From Prauserella muralis (GTDB lineage Bacteria > Actinomycetota > Actinomycetes > Mycobacteriales > Pseudonocardiaceae): DNA of 64,000 bases. The translations under genes were made by a program, and so were the position numbers. Below the pieces are notes generated by a model. That model was not told the DNA's origin and searched no databases. It was given only the letters and a program-made list of their open reading frames with translations. How positions within the stretch are numbered: position 1 is the stretch's first letter; each line of letters starts with the position of its first letter. The DNA lies in assembly GCF_003202285.1 (NCBI RefSeq), contig NZ_MASW01000002.1, forward strand, positions 620,001 through 684,000, in the 5' to 3' direction. Below are positions 36,004 to 43,511 of this stretch, one piece after another.

Positions 36004-36543
36004 TTGGCCATGGACCGGGTACGGTCACAGCCACCGTCGGTACGGCGGAGACGCCGGTCGCTCGCTGCGGTCAAGGCTGAGCTCGACGTTCTGGAAACAC
36101 GCTTACGGGCCTGCCGACAAGACCGGACACGCTCCGCTCCGGCTGCTCGATCAGATGATCGACGAGCTCGTACCTTGCGCGAGGGAGCCGGAAGTGGCGG
36201 GCGCAGCTCAGGCGCGCTCGTGGCATTTCGGAACCGGCACATAAGCCGGCGGCGTCAGACCGCGTTCCCGCCCACCCAGCCCGAGCCCAGGATAATCAAG
36301 TCGACAACTGCAGGGACGTGCGTAAGCTGCGCGAAATCGTACTTACCGGGGATGCGCATTACCCGGCTTGGCGACGCTTGGGCGCACTCCACGTGTCATA
36401 CGCAAGGGCCAGCGACGCGCGTGGATTTCTGTGGGGACTCGACGCAGGCAAAGATCCTGCAAGGAGAAACCTTCCGAGGTCACAGCAAGAGTCGGTGGAG
36501 AATTGGCAAAGGCCCCGGGCGTAACCGTGGCAAGCTGTACTGA
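36004..36543 (+). CDS. Doubtful ORF with a possible zinc-binding motif
   Basis: A 179-residue open frame in a lower-GC stretch. Only one part resembles a real protein: CVSCAKSYLPGMRITRL followed by AWAHSTC at 36319-36400, a CxxC...HxxC pattern common in small actinobacterial and phage zinc proteins. The flanks are Arg-rich and compositionally random, so this may be a remnant of a shorter gene. From 35911 to 36589 nothing else convincing is seen. Confidence 0.3.
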   Translation: MAMDRVRSQPPSVRRRRRSLAAVKAELDVLETRLRACRQDRTRSAPAARSDDRRARTLREGAGSGGRSSGALVAFRNRHISRRRQTAFPPTQPEPRIIKSTTAGTCVSCAKSYLPGMRITRLGDAWAHSTCHTQGPATRVDFCGDSTQAKILQGETFRGHSKSRWRIGKGPGRNRGKLY

Positions 36544-36589
36544 GCGGACTTGGGAAAGTATGCTCCTCGCTAGCGCACCGCGCGAGTGC

Positions 36590-36925
36590 TCATGGCGCAG
36601 TCGGCTTGTGTAGCCAACACACATCCCCAGGATACGGAAAGTCGCCGTGTGTGCGCATTTCATTACGCAGCCGGTCGAGTAGGGTGCTCTTTTCTCCGCT
36701 CCAAGGTACGAAGTCAGGGTAGTCGGTGATCAAATCTCCGGGCCGGATCCCTCGATCAACAAGTTCACCGACAAAGTCGACCGTAGCCTCGACGATCTGA
36801 TCGAATGTCGCACCTTTGCCGAGGTGGCCGTTGACGGCGACGGCGACGTTGTGCAGAGGAACCCAGTCGTCGGTCGCATACTTCGTGTAGTAGTCGAGAT
36901 CTTCATCCCGGTTTTTCCCAGACAC
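36590..36925 (-). CDS. Putative immunity protein for the T7SS toxin
   Basis: A 111-residue acidic soluble protein starting at GTG two bases after the stop of the toxin gene. It contains DDWVPLHNVAVAVNGHLG, GELVDRGIRPGDLITDYPDF and a final HGDFPYPGDVCWLHKP. Size, acidity and position directly downstream of a polymorphic toxin are those of a cognate immunity protein; the family is not one I can name. Base composition is visibly lower in GC than the chromosome, typical of exchanged toxin/immunity cassettes. Confidence 0.7.
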   Translation of the reverse strand: MSGKNRDEDLDYYTKYATDDWVPLHNVAVAVNGHLGKGATFDQIVEATVDFVGELVDRGIRPGDLITDYPDFVPWSGEKSTLLDRLRNEMRTHGDFPYPGDVCWLHKPTAP

Positions 36926-36927
36926 TG

Positions 36928-38172
36928 TTAAGCCTCACCCTTGCTGATGTGGAAGCGTTTGGCATCCAAGCCCTGAACTTCGTTGAGGTCGATTGTAGCG
37001 CCGCCTGAGTTACTGTACGAGCGATAGGTGACAGTCGATTTCGGGTCGTCGGATATTTGCCAGTACTCCAGCTGCCCTTTTGGGGTTTCAATCGTCTTGG
37101 TTGGCTCGCCCAGTCTGTCGTGCAACTGCCGCCGTAACTGGTTTAGATCCGCTTCCGGGATCAAGTAGACGCCCTTGCTGTCCTCGACGCCGGGAACCCG
37201 GCCATCCGGAGTCAGCACGGCATCGTGGACCGCTTTCGTCTTCTCTTCCGGTGTTTCCGGACGTCGGTTCGGGGACGCAGGCTCAGCGTGGCCACCGTCG
37301 GCGGGCCTGCCACCTTTTAGCATCCGTCCAGCGGCGCCGCCGACGAGGATGTTGCCGCCGATCTCGCCGAGAGCGCGGCCGGTGTTGCCTTTTTCCCATT
37401 CGTCCCAGGCGACGAGGTTCTTCGCGGTGTCGACCGGGTTGGTGATGTTGTGCCAGGCAGCGGAGGCGATGTCGGTGAGCTGGGCGTGGTCGGGGTTGCC
37501 GGGGTCGGCGACGGCCAGCAGGAGGTCGGCTCCGGCGGAGGCGGTGGTGCTGACGCTGTTCCACATGCCGGCACCGAAGTCGAGCGCGTGTTCACCCCAG
37601 GACTTGTTCTCTGGCGCGGTGTCGGCTTCGGCGTCGAGGATCGCCACGGCCTGGTCGCCTGCTTCGGTGAGCTGCTGTCGTGCCCTGTTGAGGACCTCGC
37701 GGGCCGTTTGCCGGGTGGCTTCGCCGGGATCGACGAACGGTCCGGGCGAGAGGCAGGTCGGGTTGCCGGCGGCGGCGTTGGCCTGGTTCTGGGCGGTGGC
37801 CTGCGCGACCGCGGCTTCGTGTTGCTGCTTGGCCTGCTGGGTTGCCGCGTTGCCTTCGTTCCAGAGCCGGATCGCTTCGGCCGCTTGGCTCTGGGCCCAG
37901 CGCAGCGTCGCGGCGTAGCCGTCGAGTGCGTCCGCGGCGGCGGTGAGCGCGTCACCGGCTTTGATCCACTTGATCGGCTCGTAGCTGTACTCGTCGTGGA
38001 AGGCGTTGGCCGCCTCACCGGACCATGCGCCGGTATCAATGCTCTTGAGCCCTTCGCCAGCCCAGGTCGCCCGGTCGGCCCGGGCCCGCAGCACGCGTGC
38101 GTTCTCCTCGATCGCCTCGGGCTTGCCCTCGACCAGCGCGGCCGGGTCCTCGGTTTCGCCGAGTTCGGCCAT
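36928..38172 (-). CDS. T7SS-exported polymorphic toxin with unassigned C-terminal domain
   Basis: A 414-residue protein. Residues 1-130 are helical with a WxG at 50-52 (WSG) and belong to the putative type VII secretion effector group; a middle Ala-rich region (GGNILVGGAAGRML) with a short hydrophobic stretch and a PNRRPETPEE linker follow. Residues ~311-414 form a separate domain: KGVYLIPEADLNQLRRQLHD, TVTYRSYSNSGGATIDLNEV and a terminal KRFHIS. An SGG-TID element followed by K-x-H near the end occurs in several RNase-type toxin tips I recall, but I cannot name the family. It is the middle gene of a WXG partner-toxin-immunity operon and probably acts against neighbouring cells. Confidence 0.75.
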   Translation of the reverse strand: MAELGETEDPAALVEGKPEAIEENARVLRARADRATWAGEGLKSIDTGAWSGEAANAFHDEYSYEPIKWIKAGDALTAAADALDGYAATLRWAQSQAAEAIRLWNEGNAATQQAKQQHEAAVAQATAQNQANAAAGNPTCLSPGPFVDPGEATRQTAREVLNRARQQLTEAGDQAVAILDAEADTAPENKSWGEHALDFGAGMWNSVSTTASAGADLLLAVADPGNPDHAQLTDIASAAWHNITNPVDTAKNLVAWDEWEKGNTGRALGEIGGNILVGGAAGRMLKGGRPADGGHAEPASPNRRPETPEEKTKAVHDAVLTPDGRVPGVEDSKGVYLIPEADLNQLRRQLHDRLGEPTKTIETPKGQLEYWQISDDPKSTVTYRSYSNSGGATIDLNEVQGLDAKRFHISKGEA

Positions 38173-38486
38173 CAGTCGTCAACCGCCTGGACAGCGGGAT
38201 CCGGGAGTGTTCGAGCGGCGGCCTGGTCGGTCTCCCGGTACTTCTGCGCTACCCGGCCGAGGCTGTCCGCGATGTCCTGCGCGTCGTCGTTGAGGTAGTC
38301 CAGCCCCTCACTCCACCGGGTGCAGAAGTTCATCAGCGCCGCGTGCAAGCCGCCATGGCCGTACAACGACGTGTCGCCACACAGCTCGCGCAGTTCGAAG
38401 CTGTCCTGGTCCCGAACACTCTCGCTGATCCCGCGTGCCGCCTGTTCGAGCGCCTTGACTTCGACGTGCCAGCCTCGTCCGTCCAT
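38172..38486 (-). CDS. WXG100/ESX-like secretion partner
   Basis: A 104-residue helical protein, the usual length for ESX targets. The second half reads RWSEGLDYLNDDAQDIADSL followed by a YRETD ending, a pattern frequent in actinobacterial T7SS partner proteins. ATG 38486 has GGGGAGG upstream; the longer frame to 38519 lacks a site. Its stop and the toxin start overlap (TGATG), so both are translated together and probably form a secreted pair. Confidence 0.72.
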   Translation of the reverse strand: MDGRGWHVEVKALEQAARGISESVRDQDSFELRELCGDTSLYGHGGLHAALMNFCTRWSEGLDYLNDDAQDIADSLGRVAQKYRETDQAAARTLPDPAVQAVDD

Positions 38487-38649
38487 GCCTCCCCGCTCAC
38501 CTCGACCAGCGTCAGTCACCGTCGAGTCTAGGGCGACGACTCTGTGTGATGGGGCGGCTCGGCGAGATGTTACCTGCGCCGCACGCCCAAGCGGGCGGGT
38601 CCCTTCGGCTCACCGAAGACGTGACTCGAAGGGACCCCGTTCTGCTGGA

Positions 38650-39022
38650 TCAGGCAGCGTAGGCCTGAGCGTCGAACTCGTACTTGACCACGCCGTCGTG
38701 GAAGGCGTCGACCTCGGACTCGGTGAACACCAGCTCGACGCCTGCCTCGCCGCGTCGCCGGAAGGCGAACCTGCCGTCCGCCCCGCGCACAACCTCCAAA
38801 AATGCTCCACCAGTGTGGCCGGCACGGAAGCCGTGAAGGTAGCCGTCGAACTCCTCGGCCGTGAAGACGAGCCGATGGCCGTCATCATGCCAAAGGCGTT
38901 CTTGTCGTCACGGATCTCGACCCAGTCGCCGCGGCGAGCCACCATCACGCAGTCCTTCTGCGGATCGCTGCGCGTCGCCTTCCGGACTCGTGCTCGGCGA
39001 ACGAGGGCCGATAGGCGTTCAT
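38650..39022 (-). pseudogene. DUF397-domain protein broken by two frameshifts
   Basis: The gene starts at ATG 39022 (MNAYRPSFAE, behind AAGGAG), but this frame stops after 25 codons. The body continues in a second frame (DPQKDCVMVARRGDWVEIRD) and ends in a third (LVFTESEVDAFHDGVVKYEF, stop 38650-38652). Together the pieces give a full DUF397 protein of about 120 residues. DUF397 proteins normally sit next to an XRE regulator, which is not present. Two changes suggest old decay rather than a single sequencing error. Confidence 0.75.
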
Positions 39023-39192
39023 ATGCTCTCCTTCAGGGGTGTTTACTTCTTCGACCGCGCGAAGTCGTCGGCGACCTTCTTCAGGACTGCCGGGTCTCTG
39101 CGAACGTCAGCGCGGCGTTCGACAGCCGGGCCCACGCTGCTTCGTACCCGGATCAGGAGAAGCGGTGGCCGATCGGGGAACGGCGACCGGAC

Positions 39193-39520
39193 TGGGTGTC
39201 GAACGGCACCTACGACGAGCTGGAGACACAAAAGAAGGCAGCGCTCGCGTCGATCGCCCAGCTCGATGCTGACGACGAGGTCGGCCCCGGCGCACCGCAC
39301 ACCGACGACATCGCCCTACTCGACGTGCTGCCGTACCTGACGCTCAATCTCGCCGAGGCGCCTAGGGCGCACCTTCGACGCCTGCTCGCACCGGGAACCT
39401 CACGGTGCAACTGATCGACAACATCGACCAAGTCACCCTGCCGCCGACGACCTACCGCAGCCGCTCAGCGGGCAACAACCGTCACCCACCCCACGCCACC
39501 ACCCCACGAACCCGCAGCTC
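39193..39520 (+). pseudogene. Remnant of a large serine recombinase C-terminus
   Basis: In one frame TYDELETQKKAALASIAQLD and DIALLDVLPYLTLNLAEAP read like the coiled-coil and C-terminal part of a large serine recombinase, ending at 39414. A second frame from 39405 continues with VQLIDNIDQVTL, the usual strand after that region. No catalytic domain is present. It is the trace of an earlier mobile element that used the same neighbourhood. From 39023 to 39192 nothing further is recognised. Confidence 0.55.
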
Positions 39521-39551
39521 ACGAGGCAGTCGCTCGTGCGGATGCTGTACG

Positions 39552-39588
39552 TGCCCCCGGCAGGACTCGAACCTGCGACCTAGAGATT
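39552..39588 (-). other. attL: displaced 3' end of a tRNA gene
   Basis: Read on the minus strand, this is the 3' part of a tRNA: the end of the anticodon stem, a five-base variable loop, the T arm GCAGG-TTCGAGT-CCTGC (39560-39576) and the acceptor strand CGGGGGC with discriminator A; CCA is not encoded. The 5' half is missing: beyond 39588 the sequence no longer forms a tRNA. The integrase gene starts its end 121 bases to the right. This is the usual scar left when a phage integrates into a tRNA 3' end, with the intact tRNA rebuilt at attR. The isotype cannot be told from this part. The 121-base gap is AT-rich for this DNA and probably holds the integrase arm sites. Confidence 0.82.
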
Positions 39589-39709
39589 CGGCGAAACCCA
39601 TTCTGGTTACTCTCCTTAGTCGCGAATGTCGTTGCACAGTACCAAAGTTGACCGCGTTAGTTCCGGTTATTCGGGTTGTTTGTGGACCGTAAACGGACCA
39701 CCGTTCCGA

Positions 39710-40942
39710 TCACCCCACCTCCTCGGCGTCCCCGTCGTCGTCCCCCTCGGACGGCTCATCGAACATCGACTCGAGCGAGTCCGCGATCGTCTCGTTGTCC
39801 ACCTTCTTTCGCCGGTAGTGGCCCTCGACCACGTCGCGCGTGTTGCCGAGCTGGTTGCCGATGTCCTCGTCGCTCACGCCGCGATCGCCGAGGTGCGTCG
39901 CCACCGTGTGCCGGAAGATGTGCGAGGTCACCCACTCGTAGCCGATCGCGTCGCACGCCGTCGAGATCCGCTTGCCCACGTTGGTCGGATCCGGCCACTC
40001 CCCGTTCCATGTGCGGAACAGCGGGCCGCCGCCCGACTCCAGCTTGCGCCGCCGCCACATCGGCACCGACCAGCTCGGCACGCGCAGCGTCAGGCCCTGT
40101 CGGCGCCCCTTGCGCAGCGGCACGCGCCGGATGCCGACGCCCTTCTCGCGGATCAGGTGATGGTCGGCCACGACCGTGCGCGCGGCCGGATCGACGTCGT
40201 CGCCGACGATCGCGAGCACCTCGCCGATCCGCACGCCGGTGGCCAGCATCGCCTCGACGACGTCGGGCAGGTCCGCCCAGGCACGCGCCCGCGGCCCGAG
40301 CCTGCCCGTGCCGCTCGGCTTCTCGCGGTCCACCCACGCCCGTAGCTTGTCGAGGAAGTCGCGACGCTGCTCGGGCTCGAGCGCGCGGATCGGCTTCTTC
40401 TCGCCCTGCTCGAGCGCCTCGACAGACCGTGCAGGGTTGGCGTCCATCGCGCCATGCCGCACCGCATAGCCGCAGATGCCGGACAGCACGGTCTTACTGC
40501 GCTTCGCCGCGGCGTAGCCGACCCTGTCCCGGATGTTTTTGAGCACCTCGTCGCACAGCCCGGCGTTGTCCGCCTCGCGGCACGTCAGCTCGCCCATGCG
40601 CGGCCGAAGGTGGTTGTCGGCGCTGTCGCGGTAGTCCTCGAGCGATTTCGGGGCGCGCTCGCCGCGCGTCACCTTCTTCTCGAAGTCGGCCAGCCACAGG
40701 TCCATGACGTGCCCGAACCGGGTGTCGCCGTTGATGGCCTGGCCGGCGACCTCGTCGGCGAGCCGGGCCGCCGCCGACTTGAGCGCACGCTCTGCGGCCT
40801 TCGCGCTCTTGCCGCTGCGGCGCAGTCGCCGCATCCGGCCGTTGCGCAGCCGGAACCGAGCACGCGCCTCGAACTTGCCGTTCGGCAGCTCGGTCACCCG
40901 GATCTCGCCGAAGGTGCCGATCGGCGTGCGGGGTCTAGGCAC
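39710..40942 (-). CDS. int: Tyrosine-family phage integrase
   Basis: A 410-residue tyrosine recombinase. N-terminal residues 1-60 are an Arg-rich arm-binding domain, residues ~70-170 the SAM-like core-binding domain, and the catalytic domain follows. Catalytic residues: R238 (TGVRIGE), H341 and R344 (HIFRHT) and the nucleophile Y376 (VVEGHYRRK). The position usually held by His or Trp before the Tyr is Asn here (QLGNT). GTG start; opening PRPRTPIGTFGEIRV is typical of actinophage integrases. It integrates the phage at the neighbouring tRNA site. Confidence 0.95.
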   Translation of the reverse strand: MPRPRTPIGTFGEIRVTELPNGKFEARARFRLRNGRMRRLRRSGKSAKAAERALKSAAARLADEVAGQAINGDTRFGHVMDLWLADFEKKVTRGERAPKSLEDYRDSADNHLRPRMGELTCREADNAGLCDEVLKNIRDRVGYAAAKRSKTVLSGICGYAVRHGAMDANPARSVEALEQGEKKPIRALEPEQRRDFLDKLRAWVDREKPSGTGRLGPRARAWADLPDVVEAMLATGVRIGEVLAIVGDDVDPAARTVVADHHLIREKGVGIRRVPLRKGRRQGLTLRVPSWSVPMWRRRKLESGGGPLFRTWNGEWPDPTNVGKRISTACDAIGYEWVTSHIFRHTVATHLGDRGVSDEDIGNQLGNTRDVVEGHYRRKKVDNETIADSLESMFDEPSEGDDDGDAEEVG

Positions 40943-40957
40943 GTCGACCGCCAGCGG

Positions 40958-41659
40958 CTACAGCAGGCACACCTCGATGAGCGGTTGCACGTTGGCGTGC
41001 AGCAGACAGCTGTCCTGCTCGGGTTCCGGCTGGCTCGGTGGCTCGTCCGGGTCCGGGTCGGGTTCCTCGGGGCGCGCAGGCGGCGGGTGTGGTTCCCTCG
41101 GCGCGTCCGGCGGGGGCGATGTGCCTGGCCGCGGTTCCGGTGTCGGCGCCGGCGGCTGCTGCGCGGCGGTCACCTCGACCGGCAGCGCGGCGCCGGGTTC
41201 CGACTGCGGCCTCGGGGCAGGACGCGCCGGTGTCGCCGGGGAGCTGGGTCGGGTTGGCTCCGGCGTCGGCTGGTGCGGTTGCGCCGTGGCGCTCGGGGGT
41301 GCTGGCGGTGGCAGCGCGATCGTCGGCCGCTCCTCGGGGGGCGTGCCGCTGGGCAGCATCCAGAGCAGCGCGAGGACCGCGCCTGTGGTCGCGAGGATGG
41401 CGATGGATGCGGCCTTGTTCTCCTCGACCCAGTCGGCTGCTGCTGCGAGCGGTGCGATGGCGGGGAGGCTGCGGAGGTGGCGTCGGCTGCGGGGCCGCGG
41501 TGGGTGTGGTGGTTGGGGTGGACTGCTGCTCATCTCTTGGACGTAGAACCACAGGTCGTCCAGTTCGCGGCGCCGTCTGCGTCTGTCGTGTACGAGGTAC
41601 GCGATGACCCCCAGCAACCCCACGATGGCCAGCACCCCGACGATCAGGGTCGTGCGCAT
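40958..41659 (-). CDS. Pro-rich membrane protein next to int
   Basis: A 233-residue protein. It begins with a signal-anchor helix (TLIVGVLAIVGLLGVIAYLV) and an RRRRRR stretch, has a second helix around residues 85-105 (AASIAILATTGAVLALLWML), and then about 110 residues rich in Pro and Glu ending with two Cys. Probably anchored with the Pro-rich part outside or in the cytoplasm. Expressed on the lysogeny strand with the repressor and integrase, so superinfection exclusion is a possible role; that is inference. Confidence 0.65.
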   Translation of the reverse strand: MRTTLIVGVLAIVGLLGVIAYLVHDRRRRRRELDDLWFYVQEMSSSPPQPPHPPRPRSRRHLRSLPAIAPLAAAADWVEENKAASIAILATTGAVLALLWMLPSGTPPEERPTIALPPPAPPSATAQPHQPTPEPTRPSSPATPARPAPRPQSEPGAALPVEVTAAQQPPAPTPEPRPGTSPPPDAPREPHPPPARPEEPDPDPDEPPSQPEPEQDSCLLHANVQPLIEVCLL

Positions 41660-41707
41660 TTGTCGCAGTTTGCCTCGCCTGAACTGGGATTTCAGCGTCC
41701 ATTCGTG

Positions 41708-42172
41708 TTAACCCTCAGCAGCGGAGATATCAGGGTGGTCACGCCGGTACTGCTCCCGGCGGAACAGGTACTCCTTGATGAGGTCGTCCTGAATGGCCTT
41801 GGGGGCCGACCTGCGGATGGCAGCGATGACCTCGTCTTCTGTTCGTTCGGGCTCGCGCGGTGGGGGAGCGTCAGGAAGTGGGGGGATCGGGCCCCCTTCG
41901 AGGACGGTCCTGGGTGTGTCGGGTGTCCAGTTGGACAGCGTGCGGCCGATTGCTCGGAGCGTCTTCTCTCCGACGGTGGGCTCGGCGTTTTCGACGGCCG
42001 CCAGGACGCGGAGGCTGATGTTCGCGGCGCGGGCGAAGGCTGGGCGCGATTGGTAGCCGTCGGCCTCGCGGGCGTCGGTGACGGCGCTGGCGAGTCGGTC
42101 GCGCGCCTGGTCCGAGTAGTCCGCTGTTCGCAACCTCCGGATAGCCACCCGTGCAGAATGCCGCAGAGACAT
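41708..42172 (-). CDS. XRE-type phage repressor (candidate immunity repressor)
   Basis: About 154 residues. A helix-turn-helix is seen in the stretch LASAVTDAREADGYQSRPAF and AANISLRVLAAVENAEPTVG, with a Pro-rich linker and a charged helical tail that could oligomerise. The start is uncertain; ATG 42172 falls inside one of the repeated TGCAGA sites, and the upstream frame is unlikely to be translated. Divergent from the 42360 gene across the operator array, as in a classical lysogeny switch. Confidence 0.7.
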   Translation of the reverse strand: MSLRHSARVAIRRLRTADYSDQARDRLASAVTDAREADGYQSRPAFARAANISLRVLAAVENAEPTVGEKTLRAIGRTLSNWTPDTPRTVLEGGPIPPLPDAPPPREPERTEDEVIAAIRRSAPKAIQDDLIKEYLFRREQYRRDHPDISAAEG

Positions 42173-42352
42173 GCAGAACACCACCTGTTGTGTGCCATGT
42201 CTTCGGTAGCTCCTTCTCCAGTGTTTGGCCCTGGTCCGGCAGGGTCGGTGTGCCATGTTCATGCAGACTAATGCAGAGTAGTGCAGACAAGCAAGTAGTC
42301 TGCGTAAGTCTGCATGTTTCTGCTTGACTCCGACATGCAGAATCGTGCAGAC
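42152..42352. promoter_or_regulatory. Phage switch: ten TGCAGA-type half-sites in 10-bp register
   Basis: The 7-mer TGCAGA(C/G/A), one CGCAGA variant included, occurs at 42152, 42162 and 42172 (forward), 42262, 42272 and 42282 (forward), 42298, 42308 and 42318 (reverse complement), and 42336 and 42346 (forward). Within each group the spacing is exactly 10 bp, about one helical turn. The middle six form a perfect dyad of positions about 42293: three forward sites mirrored by three reverse sites. The arrangement spans the gap between the divergent repressor genes and the repressor 5' end. Confidence 0.8.
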
Positions 42353-42353
42353 T
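42324..42353 (+). promoter_or_regulatory. Rightward phage promoter, leaderless transcript likely
   Basis: -35 TTGACT (42324-42329), 18-bp spacer and -10-like CAGACT (42348-42353); the next gene's ATG begins at 42360, seven bases after the -10, with no ribosome site, as in leaderless mRNAs. Two operator half-sites (42336, 42346) lie inside the spacer and -10, so bound repressor would block the promoter. Confidence 0.55.
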
Positions 42354-42359
42354 TGGCTC

Positions 42360-42698
42360 ATGCCCAAGCTGAACAGTGAGCGGGTGAAGCACCGGATCGC
42401 GGAGCTGGGGCTGTCGGTCGAGGACGTCTCGGTTCGAACCGACATCCCCTACGGAACCCTGCGGAACGCAGTCGCCGGCCGCGATCCGATCAAGCTGAAC
42501 CGCGCGTATCGGCTGCTCGACGCGCTCAACCCGCCAGGACGGGCGCGGCTGGTGATCGCGGATCTTCTCGCCGACACAGCCGCCGAGAAGCCCGCCGAAC
42601 CCCCGCAGCAGCCGCAAGGCCCCAAGGCGCCCCCGCGCCGACAGGACAACGAGCAGGAGCGAAAGGCGCCGAAGCGCATCAACGCGGCGGTGGCCTGA
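42360..42698 (+). CDS. Cro-like XRE regulator
   Basis: A 112-residue protein. Residues 1-60 are a compact helix-turn-helix (KHRIAELGLSVEDVSVRTDI then YGTLRNAVAGRDPI), and the C-terminus is Pro/Gln-rich and basic. First gene of the rightward operon, beginning at the predicted transcription start. Its position opposite the repressor fits a Cro-type role. The stop overlaps the next start (TGATG). Confidence 0.75.
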   Translation: MPKLNSERVKHRIAELGLSVEDVSVRTDIPYGTLRNAVAGRDPIKLNRAYRLLDALNPPGRARLVIADLLADTAAEKPAEPPQQPQGPKAPPRRQDNEQERKAPKRINAAVA

Positions 42699-42952
42699 TG
42701 TCCGAGATCACCGACCTGCTCAAGGACATCTCTGCCCGCCTCGCTCGGCTGGAGCGGGAGCGGAAGAACCCGCCGCGCACTGCGTGGCGGCCCCGGGAAG
42801 TCGCCAAGCAGCTCGGCATCCCGTACGACGCCGCACTAGACCTCATCCACTCCGGCCAGCTCGGCCACATCCGCGCCGGGCGCCACTACGTCGTGCCCGA
42901 CACCGAGCTGCAGGCCTTCCTCGGCCGCGCAGCCACGACCCCCGCGAAGTAA
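42698..42952 (+). CDS. Excisionase/helix-turn-helix protein
   Basis: An 84-residue protein: a short coiled helix (LKDISARLARLERERKN), then a MerR/Xis-type winged helix (REVAKQLGIPYDAALDLIHS then IRAGRHYVVPDTELQAFL). This is the usual excisionase-like fold; it would bend attR/attL DNA for integrase-mediated excision. Followed by a 70-base gap with no other feature. Confidence 0.78.
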   Translation: MSEITDLLKDISARLARLERERKNPPRTAWRPREVAKQLGIPYDAALDLIHSGQLGHIRAGRHYVVPDTELQAFLGRAATTPAK

Positions 42953-43022
42953 GGGGGCTCGCCCCGTGATGCCGCACGGAACGAGCCCATCGCCACCGGC
43001 ACCAACCAGAGAGGAGCTACCG

Positions 43023-43511
43023 GTGACCATGACGAAGGTACCCAAGAGCCGCGGCGGTGGTGCTCACCGCACCGGCCAGCCCGCGATGGAGCTGATCCAG
43101 CGCATCGGCGACGAGAACCGCGAACGCGAGCTGCGCGAGGCGGACACCGAGATCATCCCCGTGATCGAGGACTTCCGCGCCGATCGCCATGTCGTCGAGG
43201 CCCTGCGCGATCGGTTCGTCGACTGGGCGCTCGACGCGCAGATGGATCACAAGCCGTGCGGGTTCTGCTCCCTCGTCGGGTACGAGGTCGATTTCCGGGT
43301 GTGGGGCGAGGACGTCCAGGCCGTGTGCCGCCCGTGCCTGCCGCACGCGATCGCCCGGGACTGGACGGAGGGCCCGGTGCAGATTGAGTACAGCCCGCGC
43401 ATGGCGTCGCTGCTGGAGCGGATGACGGGGCACGGGCACCGGGTCTCCGGCGTGCTCGACGTTCCCCGGCAGGCCGCCGACGAGGCCGGGGAGGTCGCCA
43501 CCGATGAGTGA
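43023..43511 (+). CDS. Phage protein with CxxC zinc knuckle
   Basis: A 162-residue protein of unknown function. CGFCSL and CRPCL, 30 residues apart, form a likely zinc site in the middle; the N-terminus is basic (KSRGGGAHRTG). GTG 43023 has GAGGAG seven bases upstream and is preferred over ATG 43029. It overlaps the next gene by eight bases. Confidence 0.65.
   Translation: MTMTKVPKSRGGGAHRTGQPAMELIQRIGDENRERELREADTEIIPVIEDFRADRHVVEALRDRFVDWALDAQMDHKPCGFCSLVGYEVDFRVWGEDVQAVCRPCLPHAIARDWTEGPVQIEYSPRMASLLERMTGHGHRVSGVLDVPRQAADEAGEVATDE

Noticed and set aside
39541-39610. A complete tRNA gene at the phage edge
   Set aside because: Only the T arm and acceptor 3' half can be folded; the 5' half is missing, so it is called an att remnant.
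42241-42352. CRISPR-like array from regularly spaced repeats
   Set aside because: Repeat unit is 7 bases with 3-base gaps and mixed orientation; this is an operator array.
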